This document shows, one piece after another, positions 7,387 through 16,089 of a DNA stretch of 64,000 bases. Made by a program: the position numbers and the translations under genes. Within the stretch, counting starts at the first letter, position 1. Every line of letters starts with the position of its first letter. This DNA comes from Prosthecobacter sp. (GTDB lineage Bacteria > Verrucomicrobiota > Verrucomicrobiia > Verrucomicrobiales > Verrucomicrobiaceae). The stretch is taken from assembly GCF_014879935.1 (NCBI RefSeq), contig NZ_JACSRD010000241.1, positions 1-64,000 on the forward strand, read 5' to 3'. Under the pieces are notes generated by a model. The model was not told where the DNA came from and searched no databases. It was given only the letters and a program-made list of their open reading frames with translations.

Positions 7387-8493
7387 TCACACGGCGACTT
7401 TCTCCAGTTTGATTGGGTAGGTTTGAAAAGCGTTCCACTGGCAGACGATGAGATCACCAGTGTCGAGCACGCAGACATCGTGCCCATGGTCAAAGACACG
7501 CTCAGCCTGCATGAGCGGCTTCAATTTGCCGTCTTCATACACAGGTTCGGTGCCGCCGGGGGCGCTGACGACCTGGTTTTTCGCGTCGAGGATGACGGTG
7601 AAGCCGCTGGGGTTCTGAGGGAGCTTGTTGATGTCGGGCGTTTTGGACCAGCAGACGCCAGCATAGAGCTCCTGGCCGGCGATGACGGGACGACAGACCA
7701 TGGCGCCGGGCACGGGCAGGGTTTCGAGGTGTTTGCCGTCGAGGGTGAAGCGCTGGAAGCAGTTGTCCGCGCGTGAGGTGACGATGACTGTGGCTTTGTC
7801 GGCGCCGTTCCGGGTGTCGATGGCGATGCCGTGGGCGTTGTTGAGGCGCTGTTCCGCAGGAACGCCGTCCTTGCCGCCGAAGCGCTGGATGAACTTGCCG
7901 CGAGCATCGTAGCGCAGCACAAACTGCGAGCCGTAGCCGTCGGCGACGTAGATGTCGCCGTTCGGTGCGATGGCAGTTTCGGTGGGATTGAAGACCATGT
8001 CCGGCTCGTAGGCTCCGACACTCATGGGATGGCTGATGGAGAAGATTTCTTTGCCCGTGAGATCGATTTTCGTGATGCGGCCGGTCTGACGATAGCCGCC
8101 GCTGCCGCTCTTCCAGAGGCCGCTGTCGGTGACGAAGAGGAATTCCTCGCCGTTTTCATTCGAGAGCGTCAGTCCATGGCCGCCGGGCCACACGCTGCCC
8201 CAGGAGTCGAGGATGGTGCCATCGGGCTTGAAGATGAGCATCTGGTTGTCCCAGTGGTCGCCGATCATGAAGAGGCGGCCGTCTTTGACCTGGACCATCT
8301 CGTGGCAGTTCAGGATGGGATGGTGGCGGCCCTGGCCGGCGGGCACCCAGTCCTTGTTCACCTTGTAGCGGAACGATCCGTGCCCGATGACGACGTCCTT
8401 CTTCGGATCGGGAGCGGCACGCAGCGTTTCAGTGAACGTGGCTGCCGCGGCGGTGCCCAGGCCGGCGAAGAGAAAGTGGCGTCGTGTTTTCAT
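7387..8493 (-). CDS. Tat-exported NHL-repeat (six-bladed propeller) protein
   Basis: 368 residues starting MKTRRHFLFAGLGTAAAA, a twin-arginine signal. The mature part has repeated propeller phrases: GHGLTLSNENGEEFLFVTD, TAIAPNGDIYVADGYGSQFV, NNAHGIAIDTRNG, and a last strand VCVLDTGDLIVCQW. Such NHL proteins in Planctomycetes and Verrucomicrobia are usually annotated as 6-bladed propellers or peptidylglycine monooxygenase-like proteins; no catalytic residue can be assigned here. The ATG at 8493 is chosen because it places the RR motif at the N-terminus. It is downstream of the hybrid histidine kinase with a 42-base gap. Confidence 0.8.
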   Translation of the reverse strand: MKTRRHFLFAGLGTAAAATFTETLRAAPDPKKDVVIGHGSFRYKVNKDWVPAGQGRHHPILNCHEMVQVKDGRLFMIGDHWDNQMLIFKPDGTILDSWGSVWPGGHGLTLSNENGEEFLFVTDSGLWKSGSGGYRQTGRITKIDLTGKEIFSISHPMSVGAYEPDMVFNPTETAIAPNGDIYVADGYGSQFVLRYDARGKFIQRFGGKDGVPAEQRLNNAHGIAIDTRNGADKATVIVTSRADNCFQRFTLDGKHLETLPVPGAMVCRPVIAGQELYAGVCWSKTPDINKLPQNPSGFTVILDAKNQVVSAPGGTEPVYEDGKLKPLMQAERVFDHGHDVCVLDTGDLIVCQWNAFQTYPIKLEKVAV

Positions 8494-8535
8494 GCGAGTG
8501 GTCAACCTTTGTCCCAAGCACGGTCACGCGACTTT

Positions 8536-10194
8536 TCAATTCCGTTTCATCATCGTGGCGACGCGATGCACGGTCTGCGTGAGTTCGCCGGCCTCGTAGG
8601 GCTTTGGCAGCACGCCGACGAAGCCACGCTCCAGGAAGACCATCTGCACCTCCTGGGTGACGCTGCCGCTGGTGCAGACGATGCGTGCCTCAGGATCGAG
8701 GTGAAGGATCTCAGCGGCCGTTTCGGTGCCGTTCATGCCGCCGCGGAGGGTGAGGTCCATGAGCACGACGTCGGGCGGGGTGCCGGTGCGGAAGAGACTT
8801 TGATAGATCTTCACGGCATCCTGGCCGTTGTCGCACTGGACGACCTCGTAACCGCAGCGGGTGAGGATCATGTTGGCCACTTTGCGCAGGTCGTCCTCGT
8901 CATCGACGATGAGAACCTTGCCCTTGCCGTGCTTGAGCGGAACAGGGGCCGCATCGGCGGGACTGAGGGGCTTGGTGCTGCCGGAACCTTCCGCAGCAGG
9001 CAGATACACACGGAACTCCGTGCCGACGTTCGGGGTGGAGGTCACGCGGATCTCGCCGCCCATCTCATCGATGAAGCGTTTGCAGGTGGTGAGGCCGATG
9101 CCGTTGCCATCCGCCTTGGTGGTAAAGGATTCGCGGAAAAGACGGCCCAGGTTTTCCCGGGCGATGCCGCAGCCACGGTCGCGCACGACGAGCAGCACAT
9201 GCGGTCCCGGCTTCAACCGGCCATCGCCCGTGCCGCCGACCATGTGGTTGTGCGCCTCGACATCCATGTAGCCGCCGCGTGGCATGGCCTGGATGCCATT
9301 CATGACGAGGTTTTGCAGCACCTGGCTGAGTTTCACCGGATCAGCCAGGGCGAGGCGCAGGTTGTCGTCCTGACGCACGCACACGTGGACGTTCGAGCCG
9401 GCGCCGGCGAATTCCACCGTGTCGCGCATCAGGGCGGAAAGATCCGTGGGCTCGTGCTTGCGGGGCACCGCTTTGGACGCGGTGACGACCTGGGAGGTGA
9501 ACTGCTTCGCGCGCTTCAGACCGGCAAACACAGCCTGCAATTCATGCGCGAGCGCGGGATGCTCCTGCACCTGCTGAATCAGTGCGGACAACCGCACGGT
9601 GACGGGACCGAGAAGGTTGTTCACGTCATGAGCGATGCCCTGGGCGAGAGCCGCCAGGTTTTCTTTGCGCAACTGCACCGATTGCGCGTCCAAATCTTCC
9701 ACAGCAGGCTTCGGGTCGGCCTTGGCAGGCGCATTCGGCTGCGCCGGACTGATGAGAATGGTGAAATTGAGCAGCTTGCGCAGGCTGTTGAACACCGCCC
9801 GCACCCGCCACTTGCAGGGGATGGGAGCCTGGGTGCGCAGGCTCTGCAAAGCGCACTCACATTCATGGCAGCCGCCGTTTTGCACTGCCTGCTGGAGACT
9901 GGCCTGCAACGTGGTGGCATCCTTGTCACCAGCCACGAGATCGTTCAGGCCCAGGCCACGCAGGCCGGTTTCCGGGTCAGCGCCAGCCAGCATCGCGGCG
10001 GCGGCGTTGCTGAAAAGGACCTTGGGACCGCATTTCGGGTCACTGGGCTCGCTTTCGACGATGACCACGCCGTCAGTCACCTGATCGAGAGCCACCCGGA
10101 GGTAGTAGTTGGCCACTTTGAGCTGCTCCAGGCTCTGCTCCATCTCGGCGACCGAGGCGGGAGAGGAGTTGGAAGCAAGTGGCGCAGTGGTCAT
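8536..10194 (-). CDS. Soluble hybrid sensor histidine kinase / response regulator
   Basis: About 552 residues. In order: a PAS-like sensor part (LRVALDQVTDGVVIVES, FSNAAAAMLAG); a Cys/His cluster CHECEC; HisKA with GIAHDVNNLLGP (His about 189); HATPase with QNLVMNGIQA, VRDRGCGI and GNGIGLTTC; and a C-terminal receiver (VLIVDDEDDL, phospho-acceptor in VVLMDLTL, KPYE near the end). There are no transmembrane helices, so it senses an internal signal. CHECEC could bind a metal or act as a redox site; this is speculation. An in-frame ATG at 10227 is possible, but it lies in the AT-rich likely promoter, so 10194 is preferred. Confidence 0.88.
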   Translation of the reverse strand: MTTAPLASNSSPASVAEMEQSLEQLKVANYYLRVALDQVTDGVVIVESEPSDPKCGPKVLFSNAAAAMLAGADPETGLRGLGLNDLVAGDKDATTLQASLQQAVQNGGCHECECALQSLRTQAPIPCKWRVRAVFNSLRKLLNFTILISPAQPNAPAKADPKPAVEDLDAQSVQLRKENLAALAQGIAHDVNNLLGPVTVRLSALIQQVQEHPALAHELQAVFAGLKRAKQFTSQVVTASKAVPRKHEPTDLSALMRDTVEFAGAGSNVHVCVRQDDNLRLALADPVKLSQVLQNLVMNGIQAMPRGGYMDVEAHNHMVGGTGDGRLKPGPHVLLVVRDRGCGIARENLGRLFRESFTTKADGNGIGLTTCKRFIDEMGGEIRVTSTPNVGTEFRVYLPAAEGSGSTKPLSPADAAPVPLKHGKGKVLIVDDEDDLRKVANMILTRCGYEVVQCDNGQDAVKIYQSLFRTGTPPDVVLMDLTLRGGMNGTETAAEILHLDPEARIVCTSGSVTQEVQMVFLERGFVGVLPKPYEAGELTQTVHRVATMMKRN

Positions 10195-10224
10195 GGAATA
10201 TCCGGTCAATTCCGTTCCATTTAG

Positions 10225-10296
10225 CAATCTACGATAATTAATACAACTTTAATTTTTGATATTCTGAGTTTTTCTGACTCCCACTTTTGAGAGTGA
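10225..10296. promoter_or_regulatory. AT-rich divergent promoter region
   Basis: This 70-base stretch is far richer in A and T than its surroundings (runs such as ATAATTAATACAACTTTAA and TTTTTGATATTC). It lies between the divergent histidine kinase and rpmI genes. It probably carries promoters for both, but I cannot assign a convincing -35/-10 pair. Confidence 0.4.
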
Positions 10297-10383
10297 ATGT
10301 TTTCAGTGGCTCTTATTCCAAGGGCCTCCCGGTCTCAAAAACACCTTGCCACTCAGGCCTTCTCGTCTAGCATCCGCGCCCCT

Positions 10384-10593
10384 ATGTCCAAAAACGCTGG
10401 TATCGCCAAGACGAGGAAAGCTGTCGCCAAACGATTCAAAGTCACTGCGACGGGTAAAGTGCTGCGCCGCAAACAAGGCAAGCGCCATATCCTGCAGAAC
10501 AAGAGTCGCAAGCGTAAGCGCAACCTCGGCAAAGTCGCCCTTGTGGCGGAAGTCGATGTGAAGGCGATCAAGATGAACCTCCCGTTCCATTGA
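10384..10593 (+). CDS. rpmI: 50S ribosomal protein L35 (bL35)
   Basis: 69 residues starting [20 protein letters not shown], with the family features [24 protein letters not shown] and a short C-terminal tail. The longer frame from 10297 is rejected because bL35 starts at the MSK. rplT follows after 123 bases. The usual upstream partner infC is not adjacent: the neighbouring gene is a divergent histidine kinase. Confidence 0.97.
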   Translation: MSKNAGIAKTRKAVAKRFKVTATGKVLRRKQGKRHILQNKSRKRKRNLGKVALVAEVDVKAIKMNLPFH

Positions 10594-10603
10594 TCCCCTC
10601 GCC

Positions 10604-10669
10604 GGTTCCCAACTGGAACCACGATGTGCTCGCCTGGCTCCCTTCGCACGGAGCCTTCGCTCAGGTGAG
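10604..10669 (+). promoter_or_regulatory. Two stem-loops between rpmI and rplT, possible L20 control region
   Basis: Stem-loop 1 is GGTTCC/GGAACC (10604-10620). Stem-loop 2 is larger: outer stem 10629-10636 with 10662-10669 (one G-U pair) and inner stem GCTCC/GGAGC (10637-10641 with 1050-54 of the same line, i.e. 10650-10654). Neither is followed by a T run, so they are not plain terminators. In E. coli, L20 represses this operon by binding RNA structures near rpmI; a similar role here is an inference. Confidence 0.4.
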
Positions 10670-10716
10670 GCGGCGCATCCTCTCCCAACAAACAGCCTGA
10701 TCACTGACAGAAACAC

Positions 10717-11097
10717 ATGCCAAGAGCCACCAACTCCCCCGCCAGCCGGAAGCGCCGCAAGCGCGTGCTGGCAAAAGCCAAAGGTTACCGCGGATTCCGC
10801 AGCACGCACTTCCGCTACGCCAAAGACGCCGTCCGCAAGGCGGAAACCTATGCAACCCGCGACCGCAAGGCCAAGAAGCGCAGCTTCCGCAACCTCTGGG
10901 TCCAGCGCATCAACGCCGCCACCCGCCCGCTCGGCCTGAGCTACTCCCGTTTCATGGAGGGCCTCAAGGCCGCCGGCATCACCCTTGACCGCAAAGTCCT
11001 CGCCGACCTCGCCGTCAAGGATGCGGGTGCCATCGAAGGCCTCGTCCAGCAGGCGAAAGCCGCGCTGGAATCGAAAGCTTCCGCCGCGAAAGCGTAA
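10717..11097 (+). CDS. rplT: 50S ribosomal protein L20 (bL20)
   Basis: 126 residues starting MPRATNSPASRKRRKRVL, followed by AKGYRGFRSTHFRYAKDAV, RDRKAKKRSFRNLWVQRINAA and SRFMEGLKAAGITLDRKVLADLA, all in family order. It binds 23S rRNA early in assembly of the large subunit and often controls its own operon. A strong intrinsic terminator follows at 11126-11156, so rpmI-rplT form a complete transcription unit. Confidence 0.97.
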   Translation: MPRATNSPASRKRRKRVLAKAKGYRGFRSTHFRYAKDAVRKAETYATRDRKAKKRSFRNLWVQRINAATRPLGLSYSRFMEGLKAAGITLDRKVLADLAVKDAGAIEGLVQQAKAALESKASAAKA

Positions 11098-11125
11098 CCT
11101 TCCAGGCATCACCAGGATTTCCCAG

Positions 11126-11156
11126 CAGCCGGAGCTCACGCTCCGGCTGTTTTTTT
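11126..11156 (+). terminator. Intrinsic terminator after rplT
   Basis: A perfect 10-bp stem CAGCCGGAGC/GCTCCGGCTG (11126-11135 with 11140-11149), a TCAC loop, then seven T (11150-11156). It starts 29 bases after the rplT stop. Confidence 0.92.
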
Positions 11157-11275
11157 GTGAGGCGTTCCATTGCGGAGAGACATGGAAGTGGAACGAACGC
11201 CTGCCGGATTGCGGTGTCAGAGACGGCCCACCTCCGCCTTTCCGACGGCCTCCTTCGGAAGTCTCCCTCTGCTCA

Positions 11276-12127
11276 ATGCGCCCCAAAACATCACGTCGTC
11301 AGATCCTTCGCGGCCTCACCGCCCTGGCTGTCGGCGGCTCCTCAGCCGCCATCGCCGCAGATCGCAAGCAACTCCAGATCGAACGCGTCGAGGTTCCTGT
11401 TCCTGGTCTGCCTCCGGCCCTGGATGGCTTTCGCATCGGCCAGTTGAGCGATCTTCACCTGGAGCCATACACCACGGCGGAGGACATCTGGAAGAGTGTG
11501 CAAGCCTGCAACTCGCTGAAGCCGGACCTCATTGCCCTCACGGGAGATTTTGTCACCAATAACACCCGTGCAGCGCCGCTCGTGGCGGACATTCTGTCGC
11601 ACTTGGAGGCACCGCACGGCGTGCATGCCAGCCTGGGCAATCACGATTTCTGGAGCGGTGCCGCGGACGTCGTGCGTGCGTTGCACGAACGGAAAATCCC
11701 CGTGCTCAGCAATGACACGCGCCGTGTTCAGACCGACGTCGGCCCGCTCTGGCTCGGTGGAATTGATTCCGTTTACGTCAACAAGCCGGATGTGCGCAAA
11801 ACACTGCAGCACTGGAAGCAAACCCAGCCACTGGTGCTCATGATGCACGAACCTGACGCGGCGGACGTCATCGCCGCGGCTGGCGTGAAGGCCCTGCAAC
11901 TCTCCGGCCACACCCACGGCGGACAGCTTGTGTTTCGCGGCAAGGAACCCATGTCTCTGCGCCGTGCACGGCATGGCAAAAGATACCTCGCCGGCCATTA
12001 CCGCGTGGGAGGGCTGGAATTGTATGTGAATCGCGGCATCGGCTGTGTCGGTCTGCCGTTGAGAATCGGCTGTCCGCCGGAAGTGACAGAGCTGGTGCTG
12101 CGCAGTCCGGAAATCGCCCGGGCGTGA
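11276..12127 (+). CDS. Tat-exported metallophosphoesterase (YkuE-like)
   Basis: 283 residues starting MRPKTSRRQILRGLTALAVG, a twin-arginine signal. The calcineurin-like phosphoesterase motifs are all present: QLSDLHL, LTGDFV, SLGNHDFW, MMHEPD and SGHTHGGQL. These are the two-metal ligands of the family. The nearest named type is YkuE of Bacillus, also Tat-exported, and UDP-2,3-diacylglucosamine hydrolase LpxG/LpxI-like enzymes are relatives; the substrate cannot be told from sequence. The ATG at 11276 is chosen because it gives the signal peptide. pheS starts 73 bases downstream. Confidence 0.88.
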   Translation: MRPKTSRRQILRGLTALAVGGSSAAIAADRKQLQIERVEVPVPGLPPALDGFRIGQLSDLHLEPYTTAEDIWKSVQACNSLKPDLIALTGDFVTNNTRAAPLVADILSHLEAPHGVHASLGNHDFWSGAADVVRALHERKIPVLSNDTRRVQTDVGPLWLGGIDSVYVNKPDVRKTLQHWKQTQPLVLMMHEPDAADVIAAAGVKALQLSGHTHGGQLVFRGKEPMSLRRARHGKRYLAGHYRVGGLELYVNRGIGCVGLPLRIGCPPEVTELVLRSPEIARA

Positions 12128-12200
12128 GGCGTCGAGGCGGCACATGGCGCCCTCCCGAAGGTTGCGCGTGGCCCTGGGCGCAGCTAAGTGGCCGGTTCCA

Positions 12201-13226
12201 ATGCTCTCCCAACTCGATTCCCTCAAAACCGACGCCCTCGCCGCGCTTGTCGCCGCGCAGGATGAAGCCGCGCTCGAAGCCGTGCGTGTGAACTTCCTTG
12301 GCAAAAAAGGCAGCGTCACCGCGCTCAGCCAGGGCATGAAGGACGTGCCCGTCGATCAGAAAAAGGAAGTCGGTGCCAAACTGAACGACGTGCGCACCGC
12401 CATCACCGACGGCATCGAGTCAAAGAAACTCGCACTGCAGGCCGCGCTCGATGCAAAAGCCGTCGAAGGCATCGACATCACGCTTCCGGGCCGTCCGGGC
12501 ACCGGCAATGGCGCTTTGCACCCGCTCACGCAGATTCGCGATCTCGCCATCCGCACGCTGCGTCGTCTCGGCTTCATTTTGGCCGAAGGACCGGAGATCG
12601 AGACCGAGTTTCACTGCTTCGATGCGTTGAACACACCCGCTGATCACCCCGCCCGCAACGAGAAGGACACCTTCTACCTCCCCGATGGCCGCCTGCTGCG
12701 CACGCACACCTCCAGCGTGCAGATTCGCACGATGGAAGCCGCGAAGTCGCTCCCCATCCGCATCATCGCACCCGGCGCCGCGTATCGCCGCGATGAGATC
12801 GACGCCACGCACCTCAGCGTCTTCAACCAGCTCGAAGGCCTCTACGTCTCCAACGACGTCAGCCTCGCCGATCTCAAAGGCACGCTCGAAGCCTTCTTCC
12901 GCGAGATTTTCGGCCCGAACACCGCCGTGCGCTTCCGCCCGCATTTCTTCCCCTTCACGGAACCGAGCTTTGAGATCGATGTGAAACTCGAAGCGAAGGG
13001 CAAAGACGCTCGCTGGATCGAAATCGCCGGCTGCGGCATGGTTGACCCCGCCGTCTTCACCGCCGTGAACAAATCCCGCGGCGACAACCTCTTCGATCCC
13101 GAGACCACCACCGGCTTCGCCTTCGGCCTCGGCCTCGACCGCCTCGCGATGATCCTCCACAGCATTACCGACATCCGTCACCTCATCGAAAACGACGTCC
13201 GCTTCCTCCAACAGTTCGCCGCTTAA
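12201..13226 (+). CDS. pheS: Phenylalanine-tRNA ligase alpha subunit
   Basis: 341 residues starting MLSQLDSLKTDALAAL. After the N-terminal coiled coil (LGKKGSVTALSQGMKDV) comes the class II catalytic core: GALHPLTQI, GPEIETEFHCFDALNTPADHPAR (motif 2 region), DTFYLPDGRLLRTHTSSVQ, GAAYRRDEIDATH, and the motif 3 region AFGLGLDRLAMIL near the C-terminus. Length and order are standard. It forms an alpha2-beta2 enzyme with PheT, encoded 135 bases downstream. Confidence 0.97.
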   Translation: MLSQLDSLKTDALAALVAAQDEAALEAVRVNFLGKKGSVTALSQGMKDVPVDQKKEVGAKLNDVRTAITDGIESKKLALQAALDAKAVEGIDITLPGRPGTGNGALHPLTQIRDLAIRTLRRLGFILAEGPEIETEFHCFDALNTPADHPARNEKDTFYLPDGRLLRTHTSSVQIRTMEAAKSLPIRIIAPGAAYRRDEIDATHLSVFNQLEGLYVSNDVSLADLKGTLEAFFREIFGPNTAVRFRPHFFPFTEPSFEIDVKLEAKGKDARWIEIAGCGMVDPAVFTAVNKSRGDNLFDPETTTGFAFGLGLDRLAMILHSITDIRHLIENDVRFLQQFAA

Positions 13227-13248
13227 AACTTCATGGACGCTCGATTTC

Positions 13249-13328
13249 ACCGCAGAGGAGCAATGAGGCAGAGGACGCAGAGAAATTCATAAAACTCTGC
13301 ACTCTCTGCTCCTCCGCCCCTCTGCGGT
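13249..13328. repeat. CACCGCAGAGG palindromic repeat between pheS and pheT, copy 2
   Basis: The outer arms ACCGCAGAGG (13249-13258) and CCTCTGCGGT (13319-13328) are perfect. Inside, GAGG, AGAGGACGCAGAG and CTCTGC units continue the pairing to a centre near 13290. It sits inside the pheS-pheT gap and would form a long hairpin in the mRNA. Sequences of this CCGCAGAGG type are widespread in environmental bacterial genomes. Confidence 0.7.
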
Positions 13329-13361
13329 AAATCCGAACGTCTCACCGATCTCTTTCCAGCT

Positions 13362-15758
13362 ATGCAAGTCTCCCTCTCCTGGCTCAGCACTCATCTCGAT
13401 CTCAGCAGCTACACCGTTCCGCAGCTCTCGGATCTCCTCACCTTCGCCGGTGTCGAGGTCGAGGGCATCGAAGAACGCGGTGTGACCACCGACAAGGTCG
13501 TCGTGGCGCAGATCGAGTCCTTCGTGCAGCATCCGAATGCCGACAAACTCAGCGTCTGCCAGGTCAACGACGGCACCGGCATCCGCCAGATCGTCTGCGG
13601 CGCGAAGAACTTCAAAGCGGGCGACAAAGTGCCGCTCGCGCTCCCCGGAGCCGTTTTGCCCGGCGGATTCACCATCAAAGAAGGCAAACTCCGTGACGTG
13701 GCGAGCCTCGGCATGATGTGCAGCGGCAAAGAACTCGGCCTTGGCGAAGATCACAGCGGCCTGCTCATCCTGGATGCCGAAACGACCATCGGCACGCCCT
13801 TCAACCAGCTCGTGCCCTCCGATGTCGTCTTCGACCTCGAGATCACACCGAACCGCCCCGACCTCCTCAGCCATCTGGGCCTCGCCCGCGAGCTCAGCGC
13901 CCTCACCGGCATGCCGCTCAAAGGCCAGCGTGATTACAACAAGACGTCCACGCCGACGAAACTTGAAACTTTAAACCTGAAACTTGAAACTCCCTCCGCC
14001 TGCCCGCTTTACACCGCACGCCTCATCAAAGGCGTCAAAGTCGGCCCCAGCCCCGAGTGGTTGCGCCGCCGCCTCGAAAGCATCGGCCTGCGTCCCATCA
14101 ACAGCATCGTGGACATCACGAACTTCGTCATGATGGAGATGGGCCAGTCGTTGCACTGCTTTGACCTCGACAAGCTCAGCGGCTCCATCGTCGTGCGCAA
14201 CGCCAGCGAAGGTGAGCAGATGCTCGCGCTCGACGGCCAGAGCTACACGCTGCTGGCCGACGATCTCGTCATCGCCGATCAAAAACGCGCCGTCGCCATC
14301 GCCGGCGTCATGGGTGGCGAAGAAACCGGCGTCACCGAAGCCACCACCAACGTGCTCCTCGAAGCCGCGTGGTTCACGCCTTCGAACATCCGCCGCACCT
14401 CGCGCCGACTCGGCCTCAGCAGCGACAGCAGCTACCGCTTTGAGCGCGGCATCGATCCGCAACAAGTCGCCGGCGGTTCCGAACTCGCCACCAAGCTCAT
14501 CCTCTCCATCGCCGGCGGCACCGCGGAAGACGTGCTGCACGTCGCCGGTGAAGCGCCCGCTTTGACCGGCGAGGTCACGCTCGATGAAGACCGCGCCCGC
14601 AAGCTCCTCGGCACGCCCGATCTCACCGGCGATGAAATTCACGCCATCCTCGAAAAACTCGGCCTCGGCAAAAAAGCCGCCACGAAGCACGAGAGCCGCT
14701 GGCACATCCCCAGCTATCGCGCCGATTTGCAGCGCCCCGTCGATCTCATCGAGGAAATCGCCCGCGTCATCGGACTCGACCGCGTTCCGTCGAAAATGAC
14801 CGCCGTCGCCGTGCCCAGCGATGCCACCGATCGCGCTTACGACTTCGCGATGACGATCCGTCAGGCCTTGGTCAATCGCGGCTGCTTTGAAGCGCAAACA
14901 CTGCGCCTCATCGCCGATGCGCAATTGCCCGACACCCTCGGCGGCGGCACCGGCGTCGCCGTGAAAAATCCGCTCAGCGAAGACCACACCACGCTGCGCC
15001 CCAGCATCATCCCCGGCCTCATCGCCACCGCCGCGCTGAACATCCGCCAAGGTGCCGACCGCCTGCGCTTCTTCGAGCTCGGCCGCGTCTTCCTCAAGCT
15101 CCCGAACGGCAACAGCCGCGAAGAAGAACGCCTCGCCATCCTCATCAGCGGCCCAGTCAGCCCATCGAGCTGGCATGCCCGCACGCCGCAGGCCGCCGAC
15201 ATCCATGAGTTGATGGGCATCATTACCCATCTGCCCGGCCTCAGCCGCGTGAGCATCGAGCCCAAAGCCGTCAAAGAATCCCCCGCGAACTTCCTGCTCA
15301 CCAGCGAACTCCGCGCCGGCAATCGCAACCTCGGCTGGATCGCCCAACTGCATCCTTCGCGTGCTCGCGACATCAGCGCCCGTCATCCCGTCTATGTCGC
15401 CGAATTGCTCCTCAGCGCCCTCCGCCAGGGCAGCACCGGCCCCGCGAAGTTTGAAGAACTCCCGCGCTTTCCCGGCATGACCCGTGATGTCGCCATGGAA
15501 GTCCCCGCCGACCTCCCCCACGCCAAAGTCGCCGCCTTCTTTGCCAGCCAGAAAGAGCCCCTCTTCATCGCCAGCGAAGTCTTCGACGTCTTCACCGACC
15601 CCACCGGCCAAAAAATCGCCAAAGACCGCAAATCCATCGCCTGGACCCTCACCTACCGCAGCCCCGAAAAGACCCTCGAAACCGCCGAAGTCGATGCCGC
15701 CCACCAGCGCATCCTCGCCGCGCTGGAGAAAGCTTTGCCGGCCACGGTGCGGCGGTGA
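13362..15758 (+). CDS. pheT: Phenylalanine-tRNA ligase beta subunit
   Basis: 798 residues starting MQVSLSWLSTHLDL. In order: tRNA-binding EMAP-like domain (about 38-150; HPNADKLSVCQVNDG), B3/B4 editing domain (about 215-400; RPINSIVDITNFVMMEMGQ, CFDLDKL, VMGGEETGV), B5 (405-475), catalytic-like core (480-690) and C-terminal FDX-ACB domain (about 700-798). Residues about 199-210 (KLETLNLKLETP) are low-complexity and encoded by an in-frame copy of an intergenic repeat family at 13958-13991, between the tRNA-binding and editing domains. The rest is ordinary, so the enzyme is probably functional. Confidence 0.97.
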   Translation: MQVSLSWLSTHLDLSSYTVPQLSDLLTFAGVEVEGIEERGVTTDKVVVAQIESFVQHPNADKLSVCQVNDGTGIRQIVCGAKNFKAGDKVPLALPGAVLPGGFTIKEGKLRDVASLGMMCSGKELGLGEDHSGLLILDAETTIGTPFNQLVPSDVVFDLEITPNRPDLLSHLGLARELSALTGMPLKGQRDYNKTSTPTKLETLNLKLETPSACPLYTARLIKGVKVGPSPEWLRRRLESIGLRPINSIVDITNFVMMEMGQSLHCFDLDKLSGSIVVRNASEGEQMLALDGQSYTLLADDLVIADQKRAVAIAGVMGGEETGVTEATTNVLLEAAWFTPSNIRRTSRRLGLSSDSSYRFERGIDPQQVAGGSELATKLILSIAGGTAEDVLHVAGEAPALTGEVTLDEDRARKLLGTPDLTGDEIHAILEKLGLGKKAATKHESRWHIPSYRADLQRPVDLIEEIARVIGLDRVPSKMTAVAVPSDATDRAYDFAMTIRQALVNRGCFEAQTLRLIADAQLPDTLGGGTGVAVKNPLSEDHTTLRPSIIPGLIATAALNIRQGADRLRFFELGRVFLKLPNGNSREEERLAILISGPVSPSSWHARTPQAADIHELMGIITHLPGLSRVSIEPKAVKESPANFLLTSELRAGNRNLGWIAQLHPSRARDISARHPVYVAELLLSALRQGSTGPAKFEELPRFPGMTRDVAMEVPADLPHAKVAAFFASQKEPLFIASEVFDVFTDPTGQKIAKDRKSIAWTLTYRSPEKTLETAEVDAAHQRILAALEKALPATVRR
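13958..13991 (+). repeat. GAAACTTGAAA-type repeat unit inside pheT
   Basis: Three near-copies of GAAACTTGAAAC / TTTAAACCTGAAAC run in tandem within the pheT reading frame. The intergenic element at 59304-59360 has the same units (GAAACTTGAGACCTGAAACCTGAAAC). Confidence 0.6.
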
Positions 15759-15765
15759 ATTCTCT

Positions 15766-16089
15766 TCAAAAGGGCAAATCGCCTTCTTCCAGCGGTCGGC
15801 GTGAGTGATGTCGCACTGATAAGATGACAACGCCCTTGCCTGTGATGGTGAAAAGAATGCGAAACTGGCCCCGACGTTTGCGGAAGAGCAACTGGCGGAT
15901 CTCCACAGGAAATCTTCGGCTTTCCGGGGCCAGGCGATGGCGTTGTGGTTCTTCAGCCAGAGATTCCACCTTGGAGATCAGCTCTTCCCGCCAGCGCTCG
16001 GCTGAGAGAGGGGCGCGGGATTTGATCCAAAGATAGACATCCTCCAGCTCCTGCTGCGCGTGCGCTGTGTAGGCGACATCGAAGCTCAT
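15766..16089 (-). CDS. ParE/RelE-family toxin
   Basis: 107 residues. Typical ParE start MSFDVAYTAHAQQELEDVYLWI, then RWREELISKVESLAEEPQRHRLAPES, and a core ending in the family strand pattern RRGQFRILFTITGKGVVILSVRHHSRRPL. It overlaps the upstream antitoxin by 4 bases (ATGA), so the two are co-translated. ParE toxins poison gyrase and RelE cuts mRNA at the ribosome; which applies here cannot be told. Its stop lies 7 bases from the convergent pheT stop. Confidence 0.87.
   Translation of the reverse strand: MSFDVAYTAHAQQELEDVYLWIKSRAPLSAERWREELISKVESLAEEPQRHRLAPESRRFPVEIRQLLFRKRRGQFRILFTITGKGVVILSVRHHSRRPLEEGDLPF

Noticed and set aside
7831-10224. A plus-strand open frame of 797 codons opposite the NHL and histidine kinase genes
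   Set aside because: It covers two genes with clear motifs on the other strand. Long antisense frames are common in GC-rich coding sequence, and its protein has no recognisable fold.
13971-15830. A minus-strand frame of 619 codons opposite pheT
   Set aside because: pheT is certain from its domains. The antisense protein is rich in Gly, Ala and acidic residues as expected of a shadow frame.
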